Of a stretch of DNA of 64,000 bases, positions 18,295 through 26,188 are shown in pieces (position 1 is the first letter of the stretch; the number at the start of each line of letters is the position of its first letter). A model generated the notes under the pieces. The model was not told the DNA's origin, ran no database searches, and saw only the letters and a list, made by a program, of their open reading frames with translations. Position numbers and translations under genes: made by a program. Source of the stretch: an uncultured Pelagibacteraceae bacterium (GTDB taxonomy: Bacteria; Pseudomonadota; Alphaproteobacteria; Pelagibacterales; Pelagibacteraceae). The stretch is taken from assembly GCA_902552345.1 (NCBI GenBank), contig CACDGO010000001.1, positions 62,001 through 126,000 on the forward strand, written 5' to 3'.

Positions 18295-18317
18295 AATCAG
18301 GCATAGCTGCCGAGATT
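18295..18317 (-). other. Hairpin in the 5' leader of the purine permease gene
   Basis: On the minus strand AATC-tc-GGCA-gcta-TGCC-t-GATT forms a two-part stem with an asymmetric internal loop. It lies ~58-80 nt upstream of the permease ATG and is the most G+C-rich part of an otherwise AT-rich leader. It could be part of a cis-regulatory RNA, but I do not recognise a named riboswitch class. Confidence 0.35.
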
Positions 18318-18339
18318 CAACCAATAGTAAATATATCTG

Positions 18340-18360
18340 TTTATAACTTTTCGTTATAAA
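18340..18360. promoter_or_regulatory. 8-bp inverted repeat upstream of the small lipoprotein gene
   Basis: TTTATAAC-ttttc-GTTATAAA is a perfect 8-bp inverted repeat, 12 bp upstream of the lipoprotein ATG and in the divergent permease promoter region. It could be an operator or contain a -10 element (TATAAA/TATAAC). Confidence 0.4.
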
Positions 18361-18372
18361 ATAAGGGTTAAC

Positions 18373-18678
18373 ATGAAAAAATTATTTTTTGCAATTTTAT
18401 ACACATTATTAATAATTTCTTTGGGTGGTTGTAAAGCAGTATCAAATAAAATTGAGGATACGACAGAAAAAGAGAACCAAAAATTAAGTAAATGGTTGAA
18501 TAAACCAGAGGAAGATCTCAAAAGTTTTTATGGTCAACCAGATAAAGTTGAGTTTTTAAAAACTAGAAATAGGAATTACGTTTATATAAATGAAAAATAC
18601 AAGATTAAGTGTGAGCGTAAGTTTGAGGTAAATCCAAGGAATATTGTGGTTGGTTTTAGTAGTAAAAATTGCTTTTAA
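18373..18678 (+). CDS. Small lipoprotein of unknown function
   Basis: 101 aa. The lipoprotein signal MKKLFFAILYTLLIISLGGC has a lipobox LGGC. The mature part begins with a charged helix (NKIEDTTEKENQKLSKWLNK) and continues with LKSFYGQPDKVEF and a Tyr-rich strand region with two Cys (IKCERKF, SKNCF). The FYGQPD segment resembles small outer-membrane lipoproteins of the SmpA/BamE type, but this is only suggestive. Good SD and its own terminator downstream. Confidence 0.75.
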   Translation: MKKLFFAILYTLLIISLGGCKAVSNKIEDTTEKENQKLSKWLNKPEEDLKSFYGQPDKVEFLKTRNRNYVYINEKYKIKCERKFEVNPRNIVVGFSSKNCF

Positions 18679-18680
18679 TT

Positions 18681-18708
18681 ACCTGCGGAGTAAAACTCCG
18701 CAAGTAAG
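18681..18708. terminator. Bidirectional terminator between the lipoprotein and hsp20 genes
   Basis: TGCGGAGT-AAA-ACTCCGCA is a perfect 8-bp G+C-rich stem with a 3-nt loop (18684-18702), in the short gap between convergent genes. Confidence 0.8.
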
Positions 18709-18714
18709 GTAAAC

Positions 18715-19155
18715 TTATTTAATATCAATAAGTCTTTTTTTCTTTATTTCTGGGATTATTTTTTCACAAGAAATGGTCAGCAAACCATCTTTTAGCTCAG
18801 CACCGTTCACTTTTACATCATCTGCAATTGTGAAAGATCTAGCAAAAGATCTTTGAGATATTCCTCGATGAATAACTTCATCGCCATCTTTTTCTTCAGT
18901 TCTTTTAACGTCTTTCGTTTTTACAGTTAAAAGATTATCTTCATATTCAACTTCAACATCATTTTTATTAAAGCCAGCAACTGCTACCTCAATAGCATAC
19001 TTGTCTTTGCCTGCTTTACGTATGTTGTATGGCGGGTAATTGCTTTGAACTACGCCACCATTCCCTAACATAGACTCGAACTGATCAAACATGTCATCGA
19101 AGCCTACGCTAAAAGGTCTAAGTGAATTAAAGATCGATAGATCCTTACTTGTCAT
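18715..19155 (-). CDS. ibpA: Small heat-shock protein, Hsp20/IbpA family
   Basis: 146 aa. The N-terminus is FNSLRPFSVGFDDMFDQFE, as in proteobacterial class A sHSPs. The alpha-crystallin domain spans about residues 40-135 (YNIRKAGKDKYAIEVAVAGF, LLTVKTKD, HRGISQRSFARSFTIADDV). The C-terminal LIDIK provides the I-x-I motif used for oligomer assembly. ATP-independent holdase for unfolding proteins. Expression appears heat-controlled at two levels: a sigma-32-type promoter and a ROSE-like leader directly upstream. Confidence 0.95.
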   Translation of the reverse strand: MTSKDLSIFNSLRPFSVGFDDMFDQFESMLGNGGVVQSNYPPYNIRKAGKDKYAIEVAVAGFNKNDVEVEYEDNLLTVKTKDVKRTEEKDGDEVIHRGISQRSFARSFTIADDVKVNGAELKDGLLTISCEKIIPEIKKKRLIDIK

Positions 19156-19210
19156 TTATCCTCCTTTGTTAGCAAGGTTTTATGTCAGTCCCATTTGGCA
19201 ACTAACAAAG
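19156..19210 (-). promoter_or_regulatory. Putative ROSE-type RNA thermometer in the hsp20 5' UTR
   Basis: On the minus strand the leader ends CCTTGCT-AACAA-AGGAGG-ataa-ATG. TTGCT opposite AGGA with one unpaired G is the conserved ROSE anti-Shine-Dalgarno arrangement (U-U/C-G-C-U), here closed by two C-G pairs (19160-19177). An alternative 9-bp perfect pairing CTTTGTTAG/CTAACAAAG (19202-19210 with 19164-19172) also reaches the SD. Either structure would hide the SD at low temperature. Confidence 0.65.
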
Positions 19211-19213
19211 TAG

Positions 19214-19241
19214 ATATGGTTATTATTTTTATTTTTTCAAG
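19214..19241 (-). promoter_or_regulatory. Sigma-32 (RpoH) type heat-shock promoter for hsp20
   Basis: The minus strand reads CTTGAAA (19241-19235), a 13-bp spacer, then AACCATAT (19221-19214). This matches the RpoH consensus CTTGAAA-N(11-16)-CCCCATNT closely. The predicted start site near 19207 leaves a ~50-nt leader carrying the ROSE-like hairpin. Confidence 0.75.
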
Positions 19242-19245
19242 ATTG

Positions 19246-21330
19246 TTATTTTAAAATCTTTGCAGTTTTTAAAATAAAAGAATATTCTTCAGCTAGTTCA
19301 GTGATAGCGTTGTCGCGGCCTGACATTCCACCATGACCGGCTGCCTCCATTTTACACTTAAGCAACTGAGTATTATTATCACTTTTCAAATCTCTAAGTT
19401 TTGCAACATACTTTACAGGCTCAGAGTAAAGGACACGATTATCGAACAAAGATGTTGTTATAAGCATAGGAGGGTAATCTTTTTTTTCAATATTATTATA
19501 GGGTGAGTAAGATAAAATATATTCAAAATATTCTTTACTCTTAATTGGGTTTCCCCACATCTCCCATTCTCCTGGAGTTAATGGTAATTTTTCATTTAGC
19601 ATTGTAGTCATAGTGTCTACGAAAGGCACTAATAAAAGCATTCCAAAAAATAAATCTGGAGATAAGTTAGCTACCGCTCCACCTGTAAGACCTCCAGCTG
19701 ATCCACCGTAAAAACAAATTCCACCCTTATAAGTATATCTTTGTTCTATTAAATGATTTGCACATGCCACATAATCTAGAAAAGTATTTTTCTTTAATTT
19801 TTTTTTGCCCTCCGTGTGCCAGCTATCACCAAGGTCGCCTCCGCCTCTAATATGCGCTATTGCGAAAATAATTCCTCTATCTACAAGACAAAATCTTGAA
19901 GCGCTAAATGAACAATTAACCGAATGTTTATAAGCTCCGTAACTGTAGAGTAAGACTTTTGATTTTCCATCTTGTTTTGAGTCTTTTAATCTTACTAAAC
20001 TAACTGGTATCATACGACCATCGTGTGATCGAGCTTTAATTCTTTCCACCACATATTTGCTAGGATCGTGACCAGATGGAATTTCTGTTTCTTTAACTAA
20101 TTTTTTTTCTTTAGTGACAATATTATACTCATAAACTCTTCCTGGGGTTGCCATGCTCTCCCAACCAACTCTTATCATTGTAGTATTTGTATCTCTTTGC
20201 ATTAAAGAAATACTAGGAACGCCTATCGGTTCATCTGAAATTTTAATTTCCTCTTCTTTGTTAGTTTTAATATTTCTTACAAAAAGTTTTGGTATTGCAT
20301 CAGACTTTTCTGATCTAAGGATATAATCATCTAAAAATTCAAATCCACCGATAACAGTTTCTTTTTTAGCGGGGATAAAAACTTCTAATTTATCTATCTG
20401 ATTAGTCTTACATCTGAGCACCTTATAATCTCTAGCCCCTTCATTGGTATGAACATAAAAATAACCTTGCCAAGAGTCTATAGAATAACGAACATCATTT
20501 ATTCTTTCTTTAAAAAGGGTGGGATTAATTTCTTTAGTATCAGTAGGAAAAAAATATTCCTCAGATGTGATATGATCAGAAGTACTAATTATGAAATATT
20601 TTTCATCAGAAGTAATACCTATGCCACACGTAAAAGTTTCATCTTTTTCCTCAAAAATTAGCTGATCTTGATCGGAGCAAGTTCCAATTACATGTTTAAA
20701 TATTTGTCTTGGTCTATGATATTTATCCAATTTTGAATAAAAAAAACTTTTATTATCCAAGGCCCAGGTGACACTTCCGCTTGTATTTTCAATTACATCT
20801 TTTTCATTTTTTCCTGTTCTAAGATCTCTCAAATAAATTGTGTAATATTCCGATCCTTTTAAATCTAGAGAATAAGAAATAAAATTATCACAATAAGAAG
20901 CACTTACAGTTCCAACCCCAAAATATTCAGAACCAGTTTTCTTTTTCTCCAAATCACCATCAAAAAATATTTCTTCAGGTTTAGATCCATCAATGAGTTG
21001 CCTCATTCTCTTACCGTAATTACCTTTGGCTTCTGTTTTAGACCAATAATAGTATCTTTTATCTTTATATTTTAATCCAGTATCATCTAATTTAATTTTT
21101 CCTTTGATTTCGTTAAATAAATTTTTCTGTAATTCCTTAACGTCTGTAAAGTAGTCTTCAGTTATTTTGTTGTTAGCTTCTATGTAATTTTTGACCTCAG
21201 CATTCAACTTTTTTGGATCCTTTAAAACTTCAAGTATATTTGGCTGATCAACCCACGAATAATCATCTTCTAGTGGAATCCCGTGATAATTTTTCGTAGT
21301 CTTTATTTTCTTAAGTTTTGGTATATTCAT
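19246..21330 (-). CDS. ptrB: Oligopeptidase B (S9A prolyl-oligopeptidase family)
   Basis: 694 aa. N-terminal cap/propeller domain (YHGIPLEDDYSWVDQPN) and C-terminal alpha/beta hydrolase. The nucleophile is the Ser in FYGGSAGGLTGGAV, the Asp is in LITTSLFDNRV, and the His is in AAGHGGMSGR. The segment PGEWEMWGNP is typical of oligopeptidase B, which cleaves small peptides after Lys/Arg. No signal peptide is seen, so it is probably cytoplasmic or periplasm-adjacent peptide turnover. Confidence 0.92.
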   Translation of the reverse strand: MNIPKLKKIKTTKNYHGIPLEDDYSWVDQPNILEVLKDPKKLNAEVKNYIEANNKITEDYFTDVKELQKNLFNEIKGKIKLDDTGLKYKDKRYYYWSKTEAKGNYGKRMRQLIDGSKPEEIFFDGDLEKKKTGSEYFGVGTVSASYCDNFISYSLDLKGSEYYTIYLRDLRTGKNEKDVIENTSGSVTWALDNKSFFYSKLDKYHRPRQIFKHVIGTCSDQDQLIFEEKDETFTCGIGITSDEKYFIISTSDHITSEEYFFPTDTKEINPTLFKERINDVRYSIDSWQGYFYVHTNEGARDYKVLRCKTNQIDKLEVFIPAKKETVIGGFEFLDDYILRSEKSDAIPKLFVRNIKTNKEEEIKISDEPIGVPSISLMQRDTNTTMIRVGWESMATPGRVYEYNIVTKEKKLVKETEIPSGHDPSKYVVERIKARSHDGRMIPVSLVRLKDSKQDGKSKVLLYSYGAYKHSVNCSFSASRFCLVDRGIIFAIAHIRGGGDLGDSWHTEGKKKLKKNTFLDYVACANHLIEQRYTYKGGICFYGGSAGGLTGGAVANLSPDLFFGMLLLVPFVDTMTTMLNEKLPLTPGEWEMWGNPIKSKEYFEYILSYSPYNNIEKKDYPPMLITTSLFDNRVLYSEPVKYVAKLRDLKSDNNTQLLKCKMEAAGHGGMSGRDNAITELAEEYSFILKTAKILK

Positions 21331-21343
21331 ACTTAGAAATTAT

Positions 21344-21856
21344 ATGAATTTGTTTTTGTTGGGAATTATCATTTTCGTCGTAATCTACCTTTTTCTAAAT
21401 TGGTTCGCTAGAGCTAGTTCAAAAAAGATAGCTACTAATATAAAAAAAATTGCAGTTTATATATCACTAATTCTAGCTGTTTTATTTACGATCGGTGGTA
21501 AATTCATCTTTAGTCTTCCAATGTGGTTGATCTTGCTTTCTGGGCTAAAGATAAAGGGATTTACGGCATTACAATTTTACCAATTGTATCGATTAATACA
21601 GTTTATGAGAAATAATTCTGGGAGGTTTTCTCAAGGAAAGTTCGGTCAAACTCAAGGTTCATCAAGTCTTACATCAGAAGAAGCCTATAAATTATTGGGT
21701 CTTAAAAGAGGAGCAAGCAAAGAAGAAGTGTTAAAAGCTGCTAATCAATTACAAAAAAAAATTCATCCTGACATGAACCGCAATGTGGACAGTTCTAGAT
21801 TGAGTCAGTTAGTCAATGAAGCTAAAGAAAAAATAATCAAAACTGATTTTAGTTAG
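21344..21856 (+). CDS. Membrane-anchored J-domain (DnaJ-like) protein
   Basis: 170 aa. Two N-terminal hydrophobic segments (about residues 1-20 and 35-65) precede a C-terminal J-like domain: EEAYKLLGLKRGASKEEVLKAAN with the HPD tripeptide in KIHPDMN. The layout (TM then C-terminal J domain) resembles Tim14/Pam18-like bacterial J proteins more than DjlA. It would recruit DnaK to the inner membrane. The 3' end overlaps the convergent glycosyltransferase gene by 8 bp. Confidence 0.85.
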   Translation: MNLFLLGIIIFVVIYLFLNWFARASSKKIATNIKKIAVYISLILAVLFTIGGKFIFSLPMWLILLSGLKIKGFTALQFYQLYRLIQFMRNNSGRFSQGKFGQTQGSSSLTSEEAYKLLGLKRGASKEEVLKAANQLQKKIHPDMNRNVDSSRLSQLVNEAKEKIIKTDFS

Positions 21857-22811
21857 ATAAAAGCTTAATACATTTATTATAAATTTTATCAAAAGAAATC
21901 TTATTTGCACCTAGAGTATCGTGGGTGGTTGTTTCCTCAGTTTCTCCCTCTGGAATTATTACATTAATATTTTCTGAATACTTTCCGTAAGCAAGAACCG
22001 GGCTATCCATAAACAAAGCCACAGTTTTTAAATTTAAAGCAGCACTAATATGCATAAATCCAGTATCATTTCCACAATACAAATTACAATTAGCTATTAT
22101 AGGCAACATCTCGTTTATCTTGTAATTATTTAAAGAAATACAATTCGATCCAATATTTGAGTTTAATATCTCATCTATTAATCGTTGATCATTTTTTCCA
22201 GCGGCTAAATAAAATTTCGAGGGGTATTTTTCATTTATTTTTTCGATTAATTTTATAAAATTTTTAATGCCCCAGCGCTTTGTCGGTCCAGATGCACTTA
22301 TTCCTAAAACAATATTTTTATGACTTTGAGACATATCTTTTTTAGCTTTAAGAATTTTTTTTTCGCTGATTAAAAGATTTGGTTGAGTTGATACGATTTT
22401 GTTTAGTTCATTTTCAGTAAAAATTTTTGCAGTATTAACTACGTGTTGTCCTTTTTTTCTAAATAATGGATATTGAGCTATTTTTTTAATACCTGCGAAT
22501 TTACAAATTAAAAAATATCTTATTGAACTATTAAAGATGAATACTTTATCAAATTTTTTTTCTTTTATATCTTTTGCTAATTTAAAAAATCCACTCAGTC
22601 CATCATGGCAACCGTTATTATCATTTAATCGATCTAATGTTATTACTTCACTAATGTGAGGGTCATCCAGAAAAAGATCTTTTGCTCTTGTATTTTCTTT
22701 AGCTAATATTGAAACAGGTTTTCCATATTTTTTTGAGATTTCATGCATATAATTTATGTGAATTATACAGTCACCCAGGCCTACTTTATTTATGAGAATC
22801 AGAACTTTCAT
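21849..22811 (-). CDS. Glycosyltransferase family 9 (heptosyltransferase-like)
   Basis: 320 aa, GT-B fold. N-terminal ILINKVGLGDCIIHINYMHE is the acceptor-domain glycine loop. The C-terminal donor domain contains LGISASGPTKRWGIKNFIKL and the GT9 signature YCGNDTGFMHISAALNLKTVALF. Probably adds a heptose or similar sugar in LPS core assembly. It faces the DapA-like gene back to back with a very short spacer. Confidence 0.85.
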   Translation of the reverse strand: MKVLILINKVGLGDCIIHINYMHEISKKYGKPVSILAKENTRAKDLFLDDPHISEVITLDRLNDNNGCHDGLSGFFKLAKDIKEKKFDKVFIFNSSIRYFLICKFAGIKKIAQYPLFRKKGQHVVNTAKIFTENELNKIVSTQPNLLISEKKILKAKKDMSQSHKNIVLGISASGPTKRWGIKNFIKLIEKINEKYPSKFYLAAGKNDQRLIDEILNSNIGSNCISLNNYKINEMLPIIANCNLYCGNDTGFMHISAALNLKTVALFMDSPVLAYGKYSENINVIIPEGETEETTTHDTLGANKISFDKIYNKCIKLLSN

Positions 22812-22858
22812 TTTTGAAACTTATACTATATTTTATCTCAATAAATTGGGACAATAAG

Positions 22859-23743
22859 ATGATAAAACGAGGTGTATACGCAGCTAGTTTGAGTGTATTA
22901 AACAAAGACTTAACGTTAAATGTTGAGGCCACCATTTTTCATGGTGAGCATTTAATCAAAAAAGGTTGCACAGGTGTTTTTTTCTTTGGTTCAACGGGAG
23001 CAAGTCAGCTGCTTACTTTGCAAGAAAAAAAAGAATTTATCTCAAAAATTGCTATCCATAAATTGAGAAAACAGTTCTTTTTAGGAACCGGATGTAATTC
23101 TTTAAATGATAATATTGATTTAATAAAATATGCAATGGAGTTTGAATTTAGGGATTTTTTAATTATGCCTCCTGCATACTATAAAGGAAATACTGATGAG
23201 GGAGTTTTTGAATTTTATAAGAAAATAATAACTGCAACGCCTAAAGCAAAAATAATTTTATATAATTTTGAAAAATTAAGTGGCTACAAGTTTTCAGTTG
23301 AAGCAGTAACAAAGCTTATTAAAGCATTTCCAGAAAACATAATTGGTTGCAAAGACTCTAGTTATAACTTATTTGAAACTTTAAAAATCTCAAACTTTTT
23401 GATGTTTCCAGGATCAGAAGCAAAACTGCTTAAGGGATTAAAACTTGGATGTTCTGGATGTATTTCTGCAGTAACAAATGTAACTCACTCCATAGCTAGA
23501 AAAGTGTTTGATGATTTTGAAAATAAAAATCTACAGACTAAAAATGATCAATTGATAGCTGTAAGAGAGACATTCGATCAATATAATCTGATATCAGCTT
23601 TGCATAGTTTTCATTCGATAAAAGATGAGAATTATAAGAATATATTACCTCCGCTAACTTTATTAAGTGAGGAAAAACAGAGAGAACTTATTGAAAAACT
23701 AAATAAACTTAAATTTACTAGTGAAAATAACTTAGCGGCTTAA
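22859..23743 (+). CDS. Dihydrodipicolinate synthase / N-acetylneuraminate lyase family aldolase
   Basis: 294 aa from the ATG of MIKRGVYAASLS; the ORF-track TTG start 45 bp upstream would add an unrelated peptide. Class I aldolase TIM barrel. The pyruvate-binding loop GSTGAS replaces the more usual GTTGE, Tyr is in KIILYNFEKLSGYKF, and the Schiff-base Lys is in IIGCKDSSYN. The changed loop argues against true DapA and for another 2-oxo acid lyase. A cfa gene follows after 2 bp. Confidence 0.82.
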   Translation: MIKRGVYAASLSVLNKDLTLNVEATIFHGEHLIKKGCTGVFFFGSTGASQLLTLQEKKEFISKIAIHKLRKQFFLGTGCNSLNDNIDLIKYAMEFEFRDFLIMPPAYYKGNTDEGVFEFYKKIITATPKAKIILYNFEKLSGYKFSVEAVTKLIKAFPENIIGCKDSSYNLFETLKISNFLMFPGSEAKLLKGLKLGCSGCISAVTNVTHSIARKVFDDFENKNLQTKNDQLIAVRETFDQYNLISALHSFHSIKDENYKNILPPLTLLSEEKQRELIEKLNKLKFTSENNLAA

Positions 23744-23745
23744 TT

Positions 23746-24951
23746 ATGATATTAGCAAGAGTCTTATCTAAAATATATAAAGAAGACGGAATAATACTGG
23801 TTGATCCAAAGGGCCAAAAATATATTTGTGGCAACCCAAGATCAGAAAAACCAATTACCTTAAAAATTTTACAGGAGAGACTTTCGACTAAATTAATATT
23901 ATTTCCTGAAATAGCCTTCCCAGAAGCTTACATGAACGAAGAACTTATAATTGAGAATGCCTCTTTAAGGGAATTTATTTTAGGCTTTGTAAAAAATCTT
24001 GGAAGAACTGAAGTTACTTTACCAAGTTTAATTTCTAAAAAAATATATGGTATTTGGAGAACTTTAACAAATTTTAATCTTCCAGGAAAATCAAAAAAAA
24101 ATGTTGAACATCACTACGATGTAGGTGGCCCTAAAGGAGAAAAGCTCTATGATTTATTTTTAGATAAAAGTTTACGTCAATATTCAATGGCTATGTGGTT
24201 TGATGATACTAAAACACTTGAAGAGGCCCAACAAAATAAAGTAGATCATATAATTAAAAAATTAGATATTAAACCTGGCATGAAAGTTTTAGATGTTGGA
24301 TGTGGCTGGGGTGGACTTGCTTTTGAAATGGCTAAACAAAAGGGATGTGAAGTCCTAGGAATTACTTTAAGTCATAATCAATTAGATTACTGCAAAAAGA
24401 AAGCAAAAGAGCTAAATTTAGATAATCAAGTTAGGTTTGAGATTATGGATTATAGAAACGTTACAGGTTTATTTGATAGGAGTGTTTCGGTTGGCGCTTT
24501 TGAACATTTTGGACGTAAATTCTATAATATTTTTTTTAAAAAAATGAATGAGGTTTTGAAAGATGACGGAATATTCTTACTTCATACGATTGGTGTAGTA
24601 GATAAACCCTCACCGGCTAATCTTTTCATTCAAAAGTATATTTTTCCAGGAGGGGTATGTCCTTCATTGAGTCAAATTATCAATCCAATAGAAAAGACCG
24701 GATTAATTGTGAACGATATAGAGACTTTAATTAGGCACTATGATAAAACTCTTGAGAGCTGGTTGAAACGTTTTTTGGCTAATAAAAATAAAGTAAAAGA
24801 TTTATTCGATGAAAAATTTGTTAAATGCTACGAATATTATATGGCATCTTGTGAAGCGGCTTTCAAATATAGAGACCTAGTGGTTTTTCAATTACAAATT
24901 GTGAAAAACTTTAATAACGCCAAAAGAACAAGAAACTACCTTTATTCCTGA
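23746..24951 (+). CDS. cfa: Cyclopropane-fatty-acyl-phospholipid synthase
   Basis: 401 aa. N-terminal lipid-binding domain, then a class I SAM methyltransferase. HHYDVGGPKGEKLYDLFLD matches the CFA substrate-binding motif, VLDVGCGWGGLAF is the SAM-binding glycine loop, and GAFEHFGRKFY contains the active-site Glu region. HTIGVVDKP and the Tyr/Arg-rich C-terminus also fit. Methylenates unsaturated acyl chains of membrane phospholipids. Confidence 0.92.
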   Translation: MILARVLSKIYKEDGIILVDPKGQKYICGNPRSEKPITLKILQERLSTKLILFPEIAFPEAYMNEELIIENASLREFILGFVKNLGRTEVTLPSLISKKIYGIWRTLTNFNLPGKSKKNVEHHYDVGGPKGEKLYDLFLDKSLRQYSMAMWFDDTKTLEEAQQNKVDHIIKKLDIKPGMKVLDVGCGWGGLAFEMAKQKGCEVLGITLSHNQLDYCKKKAKELNLDNQVRFEIMDYRNVTGLFDRSVSVGAFEHFGRKFYNIFFKKMNEVLKDDGIFLLHTIGVVDKPSPANLFIQKYIFPGGVCPSLSQIINPIEKTGLIVNDIETLIRHYDKTLESWLKRFLANKNKVKDLFDEKFVKCYEYYMASCEAAFKYRDLVVFQLQIVKNFNNAKRTRNYLYS

Positions 24952-24976
24952 AAACTGTTATTAAATAAGTAACAGC

Positions 24977-26188
24977 ATGAAAAGAAAAAAAAAAAAACTT
25001 AAGAAAATTAAGTCAATAAAATCAAAAAGAACAAAACTTAAAAAAAGCAATAAAAAGCCCAAAGTAATTGCAAAAAGAAAATCAAAAACAAAAAAATCAA
25101 TAAAAAGTAAAATTAGAAAAACAAAATTTAAAAAAAATAAAATTAAATTTCGAAGATCGAAAAGAAAAAAAACACAAAAAACAAGAGTAGTTATTTCAAG
25201 CCTTTTAAGTTTAAGTGATAAAATTAAATCAATGTTTAGGTTCAATTTAAATCTTGACCAATCGTTGCAGAATTTTTTTCAAGGCATTTCTAATCGAGTT
25301 TTAAATATTAAAAAAGTTATTCAAGAAGAAAGGGCAAAACAAAAAGAGAAAAAAATAAAAGAAATGGAAAGAGAAAAAATAGAAGCAAAAAAACGGTTTA
25401 TGCAACAAGAGGAAATAGCACTTAAAGCTAAAGCATTAGAACTTAAAGAGGAAAAAGAATTAAGCCGTCAATTATCAATTGATATAAAAAGATTTTTAAG
25501 AGAGGATCAAGCTGAACTTAGAAGAGAGCGAGCAGAAAAACAAAAGAAATTTTTAGAACAAATTAGACTTGAAAAGAAAATTGAGAGTTTTGTTCGTAGA
25601 GAGGAAAAAGAAGTTCAAGCTCTTTCAAAATATGTTCTAAGCCAACAAAGAGAGTCCTACGAAGAAGTTAAACTGCGTATAGATAAAATTAAAGAGAAAT
25701 ATAAAGCTTTAAGACAACAAAAAGTTGAAGAAGCAATTAGAGAACGACTGAATCAATTTGGTGTTGAAGTTAAAGATAGTGATACTAAAGAAATATTATT
25801 AGAGAAAGAGAGAATTTACAACGAGGAAAGAGAGAAGGTAGAGTATGCACTTGAATCTTTCTATAGAGCTTCCCATTCACTTTGTTTCATGATTTCAAAA
25901 AGGTATTTGAGTAAACATCTTCCAATTATGAGGTGTATTGATAAAAGAATAGAAGAGAGTTCAATATATATTAAATGGGATGATACACCTGAAAATGAAT
26001 GGCTAATTTGTATTTATTTAAAGAACGATTCTCCTACTCAAGGAATAGTTATTGAAGATAAAACTGACCCAGAAAATAATATATCTAAAGAATTTAATAG
26101 AGATCAGATCTTTGATGCCTCAGATTTTATGGTAGATTCACTGACGGCTTTACTAGACAGAGAGAGAAATAAAAGAAAAGCTAGTTGA
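24977..26188 (+). CDS. Lysine-rich coiled-coil protein with conserved C-terminal domain, unknown function
   Basis: 403 aa. The first ~70 residues are almost entirely Lys/Arg/Ser/Thr (MKRKKKKLKKIKSIKSKRTK), like a nucleic-acid or membrane-surface binding tail. Residues ~100-290 are a long charged coiled coil (EREKIEAKKRFMQQEE, LRRERAEKQKKFLEQIRLEK). The last ~110 residues look folded (HSLCFMISKRYLSKHLPIMR, SSIYIKWDDTPENEWLICIYL, ASDFMVDSLTALLDRE). A run of 13 A (24985-24997) lies at codons 3-7. It starts 25 bp after cfa. I do not recognise the family. Confidence 0.75.
   Translation: MKRKKKKLKKIKSIKSKRTKLKKSNKKPKVIAKRKSKTKKSIKSKIRKTKFKKNKIKFRRSKRKKTQKTRVVISSLLSLSDKIKSMFRFNLNLDQSLQNFFQGISNRVLNIKKVIQEERAKQKEKKIKEMEREKIEAKKRFMQQEEIALKAKALELKEEKELSRQLSIDIKRFLREDQAELRRERAEKQKKFLEQIRLEKKIESFVRREEKEVQALSKYVLSQQRESYEEVKLRIDKIKEKYKALRQQKVEEAIRERLNQFGVEVKDSDTKEILLEKERIYNEEREKVEYALESFYRASHSLCFMISKRYLSKHLPIMRCIDKRIEESSIYIKWDDTPENEWLICIYLKNDSPTQGIVIEDKTDPENNISKEFNRDQIFDASDFMVDSLTALLDRERNKRKAS

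Noticed and set aside
24961-25245. 94-aa hydrophobic minus-strand ORF
   Set aside because: It is the antisense of the Lys-rich start of the coiled-coil gene (AAA codons read as TTT); the hydrophobicity is an artefact.
25200-26188. Coiled-coil gene as a mobile or phage protein
   Set aside because: No flanking repeats or integrase; base composition matches neighbours.
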